A stretch of DNA of 64,000 nt from Apoda limacodes (GCA_946406115.1 OX291553.1:11537001-11601000), one strand, 5' to 3'. Numbered from the stretch's first letter, positions 24,751 through 39,700 are shown. Program-made: numbers and translations. The notes: generated from the letters alone by a model not told the origin.

Positions 24751-27700
24751 GTACTGACTGAGGTCCTGATATTAGGTATGAAAGCGTACCTACGATTTTG
24801 CAGCCGAGGTCGGCGGCACCAAATTCAGGGCTCGCCGAGATAAGAAGTGTAAAACGCGTTTTTTACGGAAGTTGACCGGATTGAAACTTCTGGGCGTTAG
24901 TACTATTACTAAATATTTTGGACATGTACACAAAGCCATCGGGTCCCAAACTAAGCATAGTTTGTATTATGAAAACTAGACAACTCAAACAAATACTTCT
25001 GTACTTTTATTGTAAATAAATACATATTATAGATAAATACACCCAGCCTCAAGACAAACACATAGGTTTACACATAAATTTTTGCCAGTGCGGGGATGGA
25101 ACCCATGTGGCGACACTACCAACTAGGCTGCGATCTTTCTATTTATGGGTATCTGGCAATCATTATCCCACACTTTACTTAAACATTTTGATCCTACCAT
25201 TATATAATGCGCCAAAAATACTTTCACAAAAGACTTGTGAATAGTAATAAATATTTTTTTTCTGTTAAAGCCAAAAAGATAACTATGTGGTCATCGACTA
25301 CGTTCCTTCACCGCAAGTTGGACTGTACCAAGTTGGATTCCATTACTCGCAATTCCAAAGCCGAGAAGTAAAAATTCGAAAATCAACCGACACATTAGTG
25401 ATTTGGGCACCCGCTTCTAGACTTCATCATTACTCTTACATATTACAATTTGGAGAGTCAATTATTACCCATATCCACGATTATTCTACAATTAATCGAC
25501 CTCTTGTCAATGGAAAGATAAACATAATTGCTGTTCCAACCAATTTGAATGGCTACGAGATTGCCAGCTGGAATCTTCTGACTAACGGGTAAGTAAATCT
25601 AACTCCCTAACTAAATCTAAACCCGCAGCCCATTCCATATTATACGCGAATTTTAAATCAGTTTTCCGTAGTTGTACATAGTTTTTTTATGAAATTTCAT
25701 AGACTAGATCTTAAGATGAATATCTAAGTCTGCAGTGTTCCAGGTTTTAAGTTGCGTAGGTTGAAATTTATAGAATATGTTTTTCATAGAAATGATCTTA
25801 AGAGGGCGATATAGGCCAGAAAGCTAATTTCTGTAATTCTAACGTTGTGTATGTAAATGTACTATAAATCATTAGATAATGTCATATACATTACTATGAT
25901 ATATATATTTTCTATACTTCTTAAGTAATTTATACTGTAATGACGCCTTGAAACTTTAAATTTTTTGTATGGAATTTAACGTTATTACCCTTTTGTAGTC
26001 ACATTTTTGATTTTTTCGCTACAACTTAGAGTCTATGCACTAGATAACAAGCTATACTAATTATTTAACCAACTTTCATTACAAGCAAATGCGAAACACG
26101 CTTTAAAAATTGCACAAGTGTTAAAACAACGGTCACTTCCAGATTTTGCATTAAATACAATAAATGAAAATCATTCAGTAAGGTAATGCACTAGACAAAA
26201 GCAAGTTTTAGCTTTAGAGGCTATAGTTTAGCCACAAAATTTGCACAAAAACGGCGTATTTTCGCGGTCTAGCCTATACCCCTAGCCTTAAACAATATTT
26301 GAATGTATTAAAACCTTTGTCAGGATTTCAAAAAACTTCATACAATAGAATTTAAATCGGGTTTACAAAATTTTATAATGTTTGATTTGTAAATGTCAAA
26401 AATAAAGCCAAACTTTATTTGTAAGAAACATGCACGCTTTGCCGCGCCGCAGTAAGAATTCTTAACTAAATTTGGCTAGGAGGTATGTTATAATTTTAAG
26501 CTTCTACGTGCCCTTTGCTTAATAATTTTGATCGCCAGATTTAGAGGTATTGAATATCATAACAAAATAGCTCCGTGCAACCAAATATAGAAGACGTAAG
26601 TATATAAAAAAACGTAGAAATGGAAGATGTTTAGGTAACATAGTTGTCCGAAATTTTATATTCTTTGTATTTGAATAAATGACAAATGCTATATTCTTCT
26701 TGAGGAACGAGTATTCGTATAATCCTAGTCATTAGGGATTCTCTTTTGTTATTAGCTTCCTGTTTTGATTATTCCTATTATTAAGTGATTTGATTGCATA
26801 AATATTATCTTAATAATGAATCTATATTTAAAGGTATCTTACGCAGCACGCTAGTTTGACTTTAGGAGCATACGATTAGTGGCGCCTCGCAGCGGGATTC
26901 ATACAAACGAATTTCTTATTTGTTGTTGACATTTACTGATCAATCACTGTAAAATTTCTTAGTCATAATCCCAAGCTAAATACCTGTGCCTGTGGTTTAA
27001 CCAAAATCTTTTAAATGCTTTTATTAACTCGAAATCTTTTTTTAGAATCCTGTATAACTTTTGAACTACAAAATTTAATACAAAAGTAGCACACTTCAGA
27101 TTTTATTGTATGAATCGTGAACCTCGAAACCTTTGATTTCCCCGTACTATATACTATACTTAATTCAACAGCTCTTTTATTTATGTATTAATTGTTTAGA
27201 CATCATAAAAATGTAGAGTAACGCGTCCATGAATCGCATAGAAGTAAACTGCAATGGTTTCCTTTTTTTGTTTTTAGAGAAAACAGGTTAGCCTACCTAG
27301 AATATGCAACAAGCATCAAACAGTTAGAAAGAATGACCTTTGAGCTAACACAACAGCTGTGCAGGATATGGCTGGGTAATCCTGGTGAGACAGCACGGAC
27401 AAGGTGGACAGAGGAGTGGTTCAAAGAAGGTGTCGCGACTTATTTGGCATATTACTTTTTGACACAGGTGTGTAATTTCTCGCCAGCCTTCATACGTCCC
27501 CACTATTGGAGCACGGCCTACCCTCATAAGCGAGGGTGAAGTGGGCCATAATCCACACGCGGGCCCAGTGCGGATTGTGGACTTCACATACGTCTTTTTT
27601 TTCTTGACGTTTTGTTGTACCTATAATGTGTTGCTTATTTGCTAAATAAAAGTGTTTCTTCTTTTTCTTTCCTCACGATGTTTTCCTTCACCGAAAAGCC

Positions 27701-30700
27701 AGTGGTGTGAATACATAAATTAGTGTACATGAGAAATTTAGAAGAGTTCATTGGTACACGCCGACCCCGGGGTTCGAACCTCTGCCACTTGGTACGTAAA
27801 GTGAAATTTAAACCCCTCAGCCTCCACCAACTCTTGTTGTCTTGTGATTATTTACAGTCAAATACAAATCAAATTAACGATACATAAAAGTTATTTAATA
27901 GAATTGGTTATCTATGTTACAAGAGTGAATCGCTATAATTGTTTTTAGTTAGAAAAAGTTTTTTTTTTTTCTTAAACATGCAACGCTATACGAGCATATC
28001 TTACACAAGCTTATACAAGCTACTTTGAGATAAATTGTAGTTGCAGTACAGTACCAGAGAGCGACCCGCAATATGAAATTTGAAAATGGAACGACCTTTT
28101 TTACACCCGAACATTGATAACTTTAGAAGATAACTTATCAAGTTTTATTAAATTTAGCACTGGCACAACAAAAAAAATGTGCCATTAAATTATTTTAAAA
28201 AATTAAAAAAAAAAAATCGTCATTTGAACGCTGTGAATTATAATTATTGTATATAATAAGTTTTTTTACATGCATGCGTGAGAAAAGCACTATACAAGCC
28301 TTGGCCACAACTGAGCATAACCGGACTCTGTGATGCTTGCCTCGGCTATGCCTCGTCCCGCATACTCACGATCGTCCTAATATGCTGCGTTTGTGGGCCG
28401 CGGACTTAATATACTATTAATACAGTTGCTCATAAAATGATATAATACTTAGAAGTTTTGCGTGCGGTAAATTGACGAATAGGCACTTGTGCTTTTAACT
28501 TTTCAAACTAAAGATGCGGTTAATAGTTATTACAAATATTATAAGTTGGTTATTACAAACGAGAAGACGAATGTAAGCCCGAGACGAAGTCAAGTTTTGT
28601 GAATACCAATTCCACACGGATGTCATACAACGTTTTTCAACACATTTTCGATAAAACAGTATAATTTATAGGTAATAAAATAATCTTTTTCATTCGATTG
28701 TTTTTAAAAACAAACAAAAAACGGCCTGAAAGTCATTACTTTTGAAAATTTATAGTAACATTTGAACAATTATTGAAATTCAGTGAAACTTGCTGCTTTG
28801 GAAGCATAATTGGCTGACTAACATTTTTAATTTCACGCGTATTTTGTTGAACGGGAGAAAGAGGCATAAAGAACTACATCTTTCTTCTCTTTTTCTTTTA
28901 GTATTAAAGTGAGTCAAACGTAAAGCGCTTCCAAGGAGGTTCGATCGAAATTTTAAAAAAAAGCGTAAACGAGCGTGCGGTAAAACAGGTGGTTATGTGA
29001 GAGTACCTATTTTACCGCATGTTCCGTTGTATGGTGCGTAGTTTTAAACTTTCGAACAATGGATACAAGCTTCGCAAATGTATTGAAATATTCATTTTTT
29101 TAATACAGTTGCTCAAAAAAGTGATACATTACGTAGATGCTTTGCGTGCGGAAAATAGACGTTTACGCACTATATTGTAACGTCATTAAAAGTTTTATTA
29201 ATTGAGTAACAGCTTGTTAAAGATTTATTGCTATTATATAGTTGTAGGTTTTTTATGAACCCCTTATAATGAATTTAGCGTTACTATTTAACGATATCGC
29301 AATTTTTTTTAGGACAATCTTGGGTCGCAAACAATGGCACCAAAATGGTTTTTAGGAATGTATGGACTTGAAATGAAGCACAAAGCAATGGGAATAGACT
29401 GGTATCATAGTAATCCGGCTTTAATAACCTTCAACCGGACATTAGCTGTAGAAATTCCTTCAAGATACAAAGACTTGGTTACAATGAAAACTGCTGCGGT
29501 ACTCTGGATGGTTGAAAATTGGATAGGTTCTGAAAAGTTCCATCAGGCATTAGTGCAGTATATTGAGTCAAGGTAAGCATCTACATTTTTTTATACCACT
29601 AAGCTAACGGGCCGCCTGACGGTAAGCGATCACCGCAGCCTATGGACCCTTGCAACACCTAAAGCAGCACTGCGCGTTGCTGACCCTTAAAAAAACTAAT
29701 AACCTCTTTCTTGAAGAATACTATGTTCTAGTCAGTAGAGAAAACCTTGGCAAGGAGCTTATTCCACATTTGAAGTATGTATGTAGATATGTTTGTTACT
29801 TTTCAATTGAATTAGAGGACACTTTTAACTTTGCCGTAAAAAAAATGTTTACCTATATGTTAGTCTACAACTGCAAATGTGAGTTTAAATTGCAAAAAGA
29901 AATATTTTTTTGTGCCGTATTAAGTACAAAGTCAAAGCTAAGTTTAACAGCGCAAGTTAAAAATTATCAAAATTAATATTTTTAAACTTGCGCTGTTAAA
30001 CTTAACTTTGACTTCTATCAGTATCGATAAGCAAGTTTGCAATGGATGAATATATAATATATGTGCCATAAATGGTACATAGTATGTATAGGTACTATAA
30101 TACAACAAAGCTGAAGTATTTTTTTATTGTTTGTTTGTTTTTTTTTGACTCAACGAGCGGAAGTACCCGTCGGATTTAAAAAAATATTTTGCTAGCCCAA
30201 TTCTTGAGAAAGGTTATAGGTATAGGTTAGATATATTGGCTATTTAACATCTCACCACGACTCTAAGGAGCCGAGCAAAGAGAAAAAATGCAGGTAGGAC
30301 CCTAAGCAAAAACGAAATAATAGTGCGGGGTAAATATACACAATACAAATGTTTTAAATTAAGATTGAAATTTCAGAAGGGGCAAGTATATATCGCTGGC
30401 AGATTTCACATTGACCTTAGATTTAAAGACAGTGGAATGTCAAGAACAATTTCTAAATGGATTGACTCCATCTGATGTTCTACACTCCTGGTTCCATCGA
30501 CCAGGCTATCCCGTAGTAAACGTGCAAGTATTGCGTGACCGTGTCCCCAATGCTATTCATTTGACTCAGGTATGGTTTTGTTATAGTTTAGTTACGTTAA
30601 GATATTTTTCAATTTTCAAGTTCGTCAAGTTGCAATAAAAAGTTCTAAAGTTCATACATACTCAGTTTTGAAAATCGAACTTTTTCAGTGCTAAATTACT

Positions 30701-33700
30701 CCCAGGTCAGTTCGAAAAACCGTATGGAATTGCATTTCGTACTCGATGTGGCCAGCTGTAAAAGAAAAATATGACGTCGGCCGATAGAATGGCGGTAATG
30801 ATGCTGGCTGCTCGTGCCGCGTCGCGTCGCATTCATTCTAATAAGAGATATAAATTAGGGGAATACATGCAGATTTTTTTGCATCTACTATTTTTTTTAA
30901 TACTTTATTGGACTCTAAGGAAGTAGACTTTCAGCTTTTCTTACTCTCGGAATAAAAGCTTTCGGCGTTCGCCTTCATCTTACGTCGAAACTAGCTTTTT
31001 CCCTTGGCTAAGAAAAAGTTTAATTTTGTATTCGGTACGAAATATACATTTTCAACACACATCAGCATTTATTGAACAATTTTCGACATCTTAATAGCGT
31101 CCATTATGCACATATGCGGCGCTGACTTGACGTCGTCGGATTTATTAAAGGTGATGACGGACTATATTAATTAAATGATTGTTTAAGCTGTGGTAAGGCT
31201 ATTAAAAGAATACATATGGTTGTTAAAAAAATCGGATTTTCTTTTTTTAATAATAGTCGCATTTTATTTAATGTATTAATTAAATATTCCTATAGAGCCA
31301 ATAAATATCAAATAAATAAAAATACCATTAAGAATGGGGAGGAGCGTTTCTATTATCCATGCTTAGTTACATAATTTTGATGATGTGTAAACTAAATATA
31401 ATATAATACATATTTTGGACATATCACTGAACGCCACCCGGTCGTAAACTAAGCAAGGCTTGATTATGAATACCAGATGACGGGTATAAATACATAAGTA
31501 TATTTTTTTGTTAATAATTACATATAAAACACATAACTTAACCAAATTCAAGGCAAACACAACCACAAATTTATGTGCATCGAATAAAAGTTTGTTCCAT
31601 GCGAAAAATAAACTTATGACTCTCGGCTCAGAATGCAGGTCGTTGCCCACTAAGCTACGTCTTAGTTTGTATAGATACTGCTTATAAAAACAATTTATTT
31701 GTGTAATTTCAGAAACAATTTAGTTTCACAAAATCAAACCAAAAGGAATCAAATTATCGAATTCCAATCTCATTCGTTGTGCAGAATAATGAGAATTGTT
31801 TTAACTGCTACCGGCCGAGGTTTACAATTAACACCACTTACACTTTCGAAGAACATTTGAACGGAGGCTGGATCTTATTAAACAGGAATGCTTCAGGTAT
31901 ATAGATTTTATAAAACGGAATGCTATAGGTATAAAAAGTTTTATAAGACACAAACGCTTCAGGTATAAAGATTGTATTGAACAGAAACGCTTCAGGTATG
32001 CAGATGTTTTAAAACAGGAACGCTTTAGGTATATAGATTCTATTGAATAGGAATATATAGATAAGGACGCTTTAGGTAAATAGATTTTATTCAACGCATC
32101 AGATATATATATATTTTATTAAACAGGAATGCTTCAGGTATATGGAGTTTAATAAACAGGAACGCTTCAGCTATATAGATTTTATAAAACAGGAATGCAT
32201 CAGGTATTTATGGCTCTTATAGCACAGAAACGCATTACGTATATAGATTTTAATAAGCAGGAACGCTTCAGGTATATAGATTTTATTAAACAGGAACGCT
32301 TCAGCTATATAGATTTTACAAAACAGGAATGCATCAGGTATTTATAGTTTTTATAGCACAGGAACGCATTAGGTATATAGATTTTATTAAACAGGAACGG
32401 TTCAGTTATATAGATTGTATTAAACAGGAACGTTTCAGGTATATATAGGTATAATTTAATTATATTTTTTTCCATACGTTACAGTTTTACTAAGCTTTTT
32501 ATAAGTATAAGTGTATTTCACAAACAGTATGACTTCAGCAACTGCAGCGCTTTAAAAAATTGGCACCGGAAGAAAAATTTCGTAATTCTTATTTAAAATA
32601 TATTCTAAGCAAGTTCCCTGTTCTTAAGACTAATAAATGGCTTATACAATAAATAAGTGACATTTTTATTACCAAAATGTACGTGGAATTAGAACAAAAT
32701 GTGTAGAAAAGGGTATTTAAAAAACAAATAATCAGTGAACTACGTAAATCGTAAATTTATTGCAGTTAACCTTTTTTTACTTGATGTATCAATATGTGTG
32801 TCTTTGTGTTCTTTTTCTATATATTTTTCTCTGTTACGTGTTGTTTTTGATGTCATTTTATTTTAAGTAATACTTTTTTTATATGTAAGATACCATTAAA
32901 AATTAAAAAAAATAGATAGAACCTAAACATGTATAATATGAATTGCTTCTTTTACACATACAGTACTTATTACTAGTACTAATTATAGCAACATGAGGTA
33001 AAAACAAATAGGGTGCGGGGATAGCGCTGATTAACAATCTATACATATACAAGTGAAATTATCTACAATTTGAATAACCGTCGACCCAAAAAATTCATAT
33101 CTTTTGAATAGGTAATTGGAAAGACATGCCCCATAACCCCTTAAAATAACACAAAAGTGTTGACAGTTATTTGTAGACTTCTGTTGAACATGAGTAATTT
33201 TAGAAGCGATTGATCTTGAAACATTTTATTACAATACTGCGAATGTAAGACCTTGGCCGCGGTTTGCGTTTATTTCGAGAATACAAGGCAACGCGCGTGA
33301 ATTTAGAATTATAGCAACTAGAAGTATTGATTATATTTTAATTTTGAAGGTTAATCTACCTGTCACAATTTGACCAATAATAACAGAAGAAAAAGTCACA
33401 AATCTAAAAGGACAATCGATTGACGAATATTTAATGTGGATAATATATATATAAATAGATGTATAACTTTACGATTTTTAGCCCCAGATTGGGATAACCA
33501 TTAACTTTACCACCACCCATATCATAATGTGGTGGTCAGCCAACTACTTTAGTCCTGCGTCACAGGTGGTGAGCCCATTTACGCAACACAGATTATGATA
33601 GAAGTGTATCGAGACTAACGTGGCTTAATATACGTCCCATGCGCCAATATGTTGTAGATTACCAGCTTAATATATAGTAGTATCCTATGCTAGTATTGAA

Positions 33701-36700
33701 CTATAGTTGATTGAAACATTATCGACGCAACAGAAGGCGGACGCAGATTTTTGTTGTATAGCCTAATAAGGTCTTCCAGGTACCTATAGGGAATGTTACT
33801 CTAGGTCTTTTATGGTCGCTCACCACAACTACAATGTCTAAAAAGTCATCATCAATCATCTTAGTGGCTTTTCTTTATTTATTTTTTATTAGTCCAAAAT
33901 ATTTACTTGGCGGTCAGGAATTTAGTGTTCAAAAACATGTAATGCTCATATAATTTGTTTTATGCTGTAATATATATATTTTAAAAAAACTGTCTTTTAA
34001 AAATTATTTGTGATTTTAATCCATATAATGTTATTTAAAATTTAGTGCACAACCTTATTTAAATTTAATTGTCTATATTTATATATTGACAAATTACATT
34101 TCAGGATATTATCGAGTAAACTATGACGTGGCGACATGGAACCTTATTGCAAATACTTTAAATTCCCAGTTATCTGCCATCGATCAACTAGACAGAGCAC
34201 AGGTAAATTGAGCACTGTGTATAATTAACTAGTTCATTTTTGCGGGTCCACCCTTGTGTAATTCAAAATACGCAATTTTACATTTATCATTTCCCACGGA
34301 ACCTTTCAGGGTAAATTATATTTACTTTCCATGCTCAGGCTGTTCACAATCTTACTGATATTATAAATACGAAAGTCTTTGTGTTTGTTTTTTCTTCACT
34401 CCACAACAACTATATCCATTTGACTGAACACATAGGCTGTACTTTATTACAGAAAATTTCTGCAGGAAAAACTTAAGCCGAAGTCCTAAAGCACTTGATA
34501 TAACTTACTTACTATTATTATTTATTTAAAATAATAAAGAATTTGCTGCAGAAATCTTACGATAGCTACCATGATGGTATAAAATAAAAATATAAAAGGC
34601 CATGAAAAGTAAATAGTATAGGAATTAACTATAGCCTTTTCTGTCCAAAAAGGTGTTTGTTTTATTTATTACCAATCCAAAATCGATGTACAGCTCGACC
34701 GATGAAATTCCTGTGTCTCTTTTGGCGAATGTAATTTGACCTTTTCATAGGGTGCCAACCATTATTTTTATTTTCACTTTTATTGTCAAGTAAATCATTT
34801 TACAGATTTGTCATGTCTGTCCTTTTTTTTGGTCTATAATTTTTTTATTTTATTTTCTTACAGATAGTAAACGACGTTTTTGCATTGTATGCTGCGGGAG
34901 ATATGAATTTCTACCGCGCTATGCAGATACTCAATTACTTGGACAAAGAGTATAGTCAGGTCGTATGGCAGTCCGCCTTGTCAGGATTCGAGCTTATAAA
35001 AATAGATAAAGCAGGTTGCAATATGTCAGAAGCAGTGTATATGCAGTGGAAGGTAAAAAAACTAGTAAAACACACACTTTCATACAAAATACGAAAACGT
35101 TTGCGGCCTTAAACCTAGTCCTATGCTCACGAAAAAACAAAATTTTATAGAAAGAAATACACCATCTTGAAAAACCCACTGATTTTTTAAAAAAATAAAC
35201 AAATCTTAATAAAGAGCTGTGTTTTTATCTTCCTGAAATGGTATCCCAAAAATATCCAGTCAAAATACGAGACAGTAAATATTTTACGTAGAAGAAGGCT
35301 GAACGTTCTATGTACGTGCATAGTGTTTTTTTATTTTTATTTTTAGCGGGTTTTATAAGGCGGTATAATTTTTGTATAAAATCTTCTTTATTTTTAAACT
35401 TTTAGTTGGTACTTGCATAATGTATATATGTACATATCAGTAGAGGTCACCCTTTTTAATTAAAATATGGATGTCTTAAAAAGGCGGGTGATTAAGGTTT
35501 AAAAGGGTCACCAATACCTAAATAACGCCTATTGATGGCGTTACAAACGCCAATAGGGTACAGTTAGGCTGTCCGCTGTTTGCCATCTTAGCGGTATGAA
35601 ATCAGCTCACAATTGGCGAAACTATCTCGTAACATATCCACAGTAAGTTAAAATTGTGCAGCCTTTAAACTATGCCTTAAACTGACGTTGTGTTTTTCTG
35701 TTGAATATCTTGATTACTAAACCGATTTAGATTTTGATGCTCTGCTCCGTTAGTTGAAGTTAATTTAAGCCAATAAAAAATAATGGTCACAATCTGATTA
35801 ATAGTCTTGGAGAAATGCGTGAACTAAATATCCTATATATTATCATATGTAAATATACTCATATTGTTATCCCAATGATATTATATACCCTCATACGTGT
35901 CCAATTGATATAACCTTGTTTTTTTATTTTAATTAGATTCTGAATTCCGTTCTCTATTGGGTTTTCGATCTCCGTAGGATTTTGAGTTAAAAATTCATTT
36001 AAAGGGTTATTTATATAGGATAAAATATGTGGTATTTGTGTCCTCAAGGGAATCAAAAACCACCCAACGGACTGTAACATAATGACAGAGGATCAAGAAC
36101 GACGAATTTATATCAAATCAAATTAAAACAATATTTATTCAAATAGGTTTCTAAGAGCAGTTTTGAATCGTCAATACAATGTAAACAATGTTAATTTCTG
36201 CCAAAAAGAGCTGGCAAGTTCTATTTTAAGTAATAATACAATACTTTGATAATTAGTTAAAGAGTATACAATATGTACCGAAACACTGATAATGAAAAAA
36301 AAAACAAACCAAGTGCGAGTCTGGCTCACGCACCGAGAGTTCCGTGCAAACTTATTAAATGTTGTTGTATATTATTATTTTTTTTTTTTTATTATATGAT
36401 GTAACTAAAAATTTACGGTTTTTACAATTTTTCCTTTATCAATACTATAAGACGTTGCTTTGTACCAAATTTCAAGATTCTGAATTTACGGGAAGTACCT
36501 GTAGGTTTTGATTCCCTTGCGAGTTTCGAAAATTTGCGGCATAAACGGCTGTCTTTTGATTGCGTTGGCTTAGAAGATTGATTTTTTCACAGCTCTAAGG
36601 GACAGTAGATTTGAGTATTTGATATAAATTTTAGCATGATACCTCCTACGCGTTCCTGAGAAAATGGGTCTTCACAGACGGACAGACAGACGGACGGACA

Positions 36701-39700
36701 ACAAAGTGGTTCTATAAGGATTCCGTTTTTCCTTTGAAGTACGGAACCCTAAAAATAAGTTAGTAAGCTACTAAAAAGAAAGTCGAACATATCAATTTTT
36801 ATTTGTTGTTTTTATGTAGCATAGGGGGCGCGTATAAGCGTTCTATTTGGCGACGTAACCCTAAAAAATTAAAGCTGGCGCGCACAGACGCACACCTATA
36901 CAGACATACAAAAAGCTTTAACTTTACTTTTTTTATTTTAACTTCCAGGAATTCATGAGGATAAAGGTGTCACCAGTGTACCATCGTTTGATGAGCGACA
37001 TTGAGCAGCAAGGACACACCAGGTTGTTCAGGAGTAACATTGTTGAGTTTGCTTGTGCAGTCGGATACGAACCTTGTCTGGAATACATTCGGCAGATGTA
37101 TAAAAGTAGCAACGAAAATGAACGGTAATCAATCTTTAATTCTGTAATTGTTGAAAACAATGAGTTTCTAAATGCAAAATCAAAAAATAGGGATATCTAG
37201 CGGGGCTTTTAGTGGTCCCAAAAAATTTATATCCTTCGATCATTGCAGGCATCTTTAGCTTTCTTTCGATTTTCGTCACGTAAATGTTGGATTATACTAT
37301 TTGGGAGTGCTGGACACCACAATTACATGGACCAGATAACAAGCGCTCTCCGGCCGTATTGTTTTGTGAGCGACACGGTTCATATTTGTTCGTTTACGTG
37401 GTCGCCCGGTCATAATCATATCTATAAACAACAAAATGTATGTAGCCAAACAAACCGCACATTTGAATAAAATTGTTCCTTATTGCGTTAACGACATTAG
37501 TAGTCAAGCTTCAATGTCTGTTTTTAGTAATTTTTCTGAACTGTTACTATTCCTCATTCTGTGCCATAAACGCAAACATTTTCAATTAAATATATAGTTT
37601 CTTCTTTGCTTAAAAACCCTTTTATTACACACCTGAATCTATGTTACATATATTCATATGTAACAGCTGTTGGTTTTATTAATAAAATAAAATAAAATAA
37701 AAATGTTTTATAAACCTTCGTAGATTTTTAAGGTATTTAGTTAAGTTAGAAAATTTCTAGTGTTAAATTTAGCGATTATATTATTTTGCAGATTAGATCC
37801 CGATTCTCGAATAGCTTGCTATAATGCAATCTTAAATACCGAAATTGATATAAAAGGATCACTGAATAATTTTGAAGAGGAGGACATGCATGATGCGGAA
37901 CAAAGAGTGTAAGTATATTTTTTTAGAATCCTGCCATATATATCGTCTTAAACTCGCAAAACCGGTATGTGTATTATATATTATTTTGTCCCTGGTCTTT
38001 CGTTTTACCACTTATTACAATAATAATTTATTTTCAATTTAAAGAACTTATATATAGTTATAAATACAATAAAAATAACCTAACTATAAATAAAAAATAT
38101 CCTCTAAAAAATCATGCGGCATAGTGGTGCCCAGAATGCTGGCAGAGTTACCTCTTTGGATCGCCAAACTGATCCTTTGGCAGAGAAAACTGCCAGCCCT
38201 CCGGTGACCCGATGCCTCGACCAGTCGCGCGGAAAGGTCACGGACGAGTTTTTTTGCGTCTGGTCCCCACGGTCCAAAAGTCTCAACCCCAAACGGCACA
38301 AAAATGAAACCTGCCTCAAGATTGGCATATTTACGCCGCTTGCGGGCTTCAGCATACGCCGCTGCGGCGCCAGCATTCTTTGAGGTCGTTGGTAAATGAG
38401 ACGCCGCCAGCGTGTCAACGCAGGTGGCATCCCACAACAAAGACTTACCGAGCTTCCATGGCCCCAAAGTAGAACCGTCAGGCCTCTTGCCATCGGTGCG
38501 GAAAATTCCACTTGGCTCTAAAATGGCCGGGAGCCGAGACGAGGTTAGGGCCCGACGGATAATATCATTTAGGGCCGAGTGTCGCGAAAAGCGGCCGGCG
38601 CTTTTTCCACAGGATAGGCCGTGATAGCCAAACTGCTCGACCCTTTTGCCGCAAATACAGGTGTGTGGCTGCACTAATCGAAGCCCAAGGCGTAAGCACA
38701 CAGTTAATGATAAAGTCTGTCTGTCGAGCAGAGTGCCTATCGTCGCGGAAGGCAGTGCCCTTAACCAGTGGCCTGATTCTCGTTCAGACACGGCTAGCAA
38801 ACGGGCACGCTCACGTGGTTCTATAGCGGTTGAGATAAGGGAGGAACTAACTTTTCTGCATAAAGGTTCGTCCCAAAGTCTCTGCGATTTTGTGAAAGAG
38901 CGAGGATCCATACCATGACACGCTGAACGCCAAGCCTGCGTGGCCAATGTCAAGTATGGGACCTCGACGGAACCCAAAGAAGGGCCAGTAATCTTACCGT
39001 AGAGATCACACGTACTGTTGACAGAGGACAAGAAAGCTGGGAGGGCAACAGCGGTAATGCTCCGGATTCCCAAACCACCATGTCTGATAGGAAGAGAGGC
39101 CTGCGACCAGGCACGCTCATCTAAAGGGCAGTTTAATATTTTGGTAAGCAAATTTCTAATCAAAGAATCCAGAGGCAATAGCAAATTTGGATGGTTCCAA
39201 AAAGGGCAGCAACGTAAAACATAAGTGAATTTAGGTACAAATAAACAAAAACGAATAATTGAAAGAGCCATATGGGGGTTAATTTGATCAAGTTTATCAT
39301 CTGCTGTGCTAAAATTTTGTATTTTTTCATCTAAATAGGTTGGGAGTGCTTCCTCTAGGATTGGAGCACCTAGGAGCATAAGATGTGACTTTGACAAAAT
39401 TTTAATATTTGGGGCCAAACTATTAAATTTGCTCACCAAATCAGATTTTAAATTAACACTTAAAGAATCCGAAATATAAAGTTCACACTTATCAAAATTT
39501 AGATCCAAACCTATGGCGTTGAATTCATAAATGAGCGTGCGGATGTCTTCAAAAACAGTAGTAGCATCGCCGCCTAGGGTTCCGTCATCTAAATACCATA
39601 AATTAAAAGCGGAATTGAGCTTCGAGATTGTTGAATGTATCGCTAAACTGAAAATGGCTGGTCCAAGTGGATCGCCTTGTTGACATCCAACTGAAGAAAA

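Larger units (their letters stand above)
21187..25270 (+). other. Gene 1 intron 2
   Basis: AT-rich. It holds the + strand SINE at 23858, a (TA)n tract at about 24714-24742 and the SINE at 24922. The open stretch after a possible acceptor at 22056 is not homologous to M1 proteins and was rejected as an exon. Confidence 0.75.

Noticed and set aside
27333..27345. FELTQ as a diverged HEXXH with retained Glu340
   Set aside because: The ungapped alignment anchored on WLGN/WFGN places QQLCR at HEXXH. In either reading both histidines are missing, so the conclusion does not change.
31828..32094. 88-residue - strand frame with repeated SIYLK-like units
   Set aside because: It is the antisense shadow of the 33-bp minisatellite; the unit length being a multiple of 3 keeps it open by chance.
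38104..38511. Overlapping - strand 135-residue frame within the retrotransposon
   Set aside because: It lies in another frame over the endonuclease end of the 963-codon ORF and shows no domain; a shadow.
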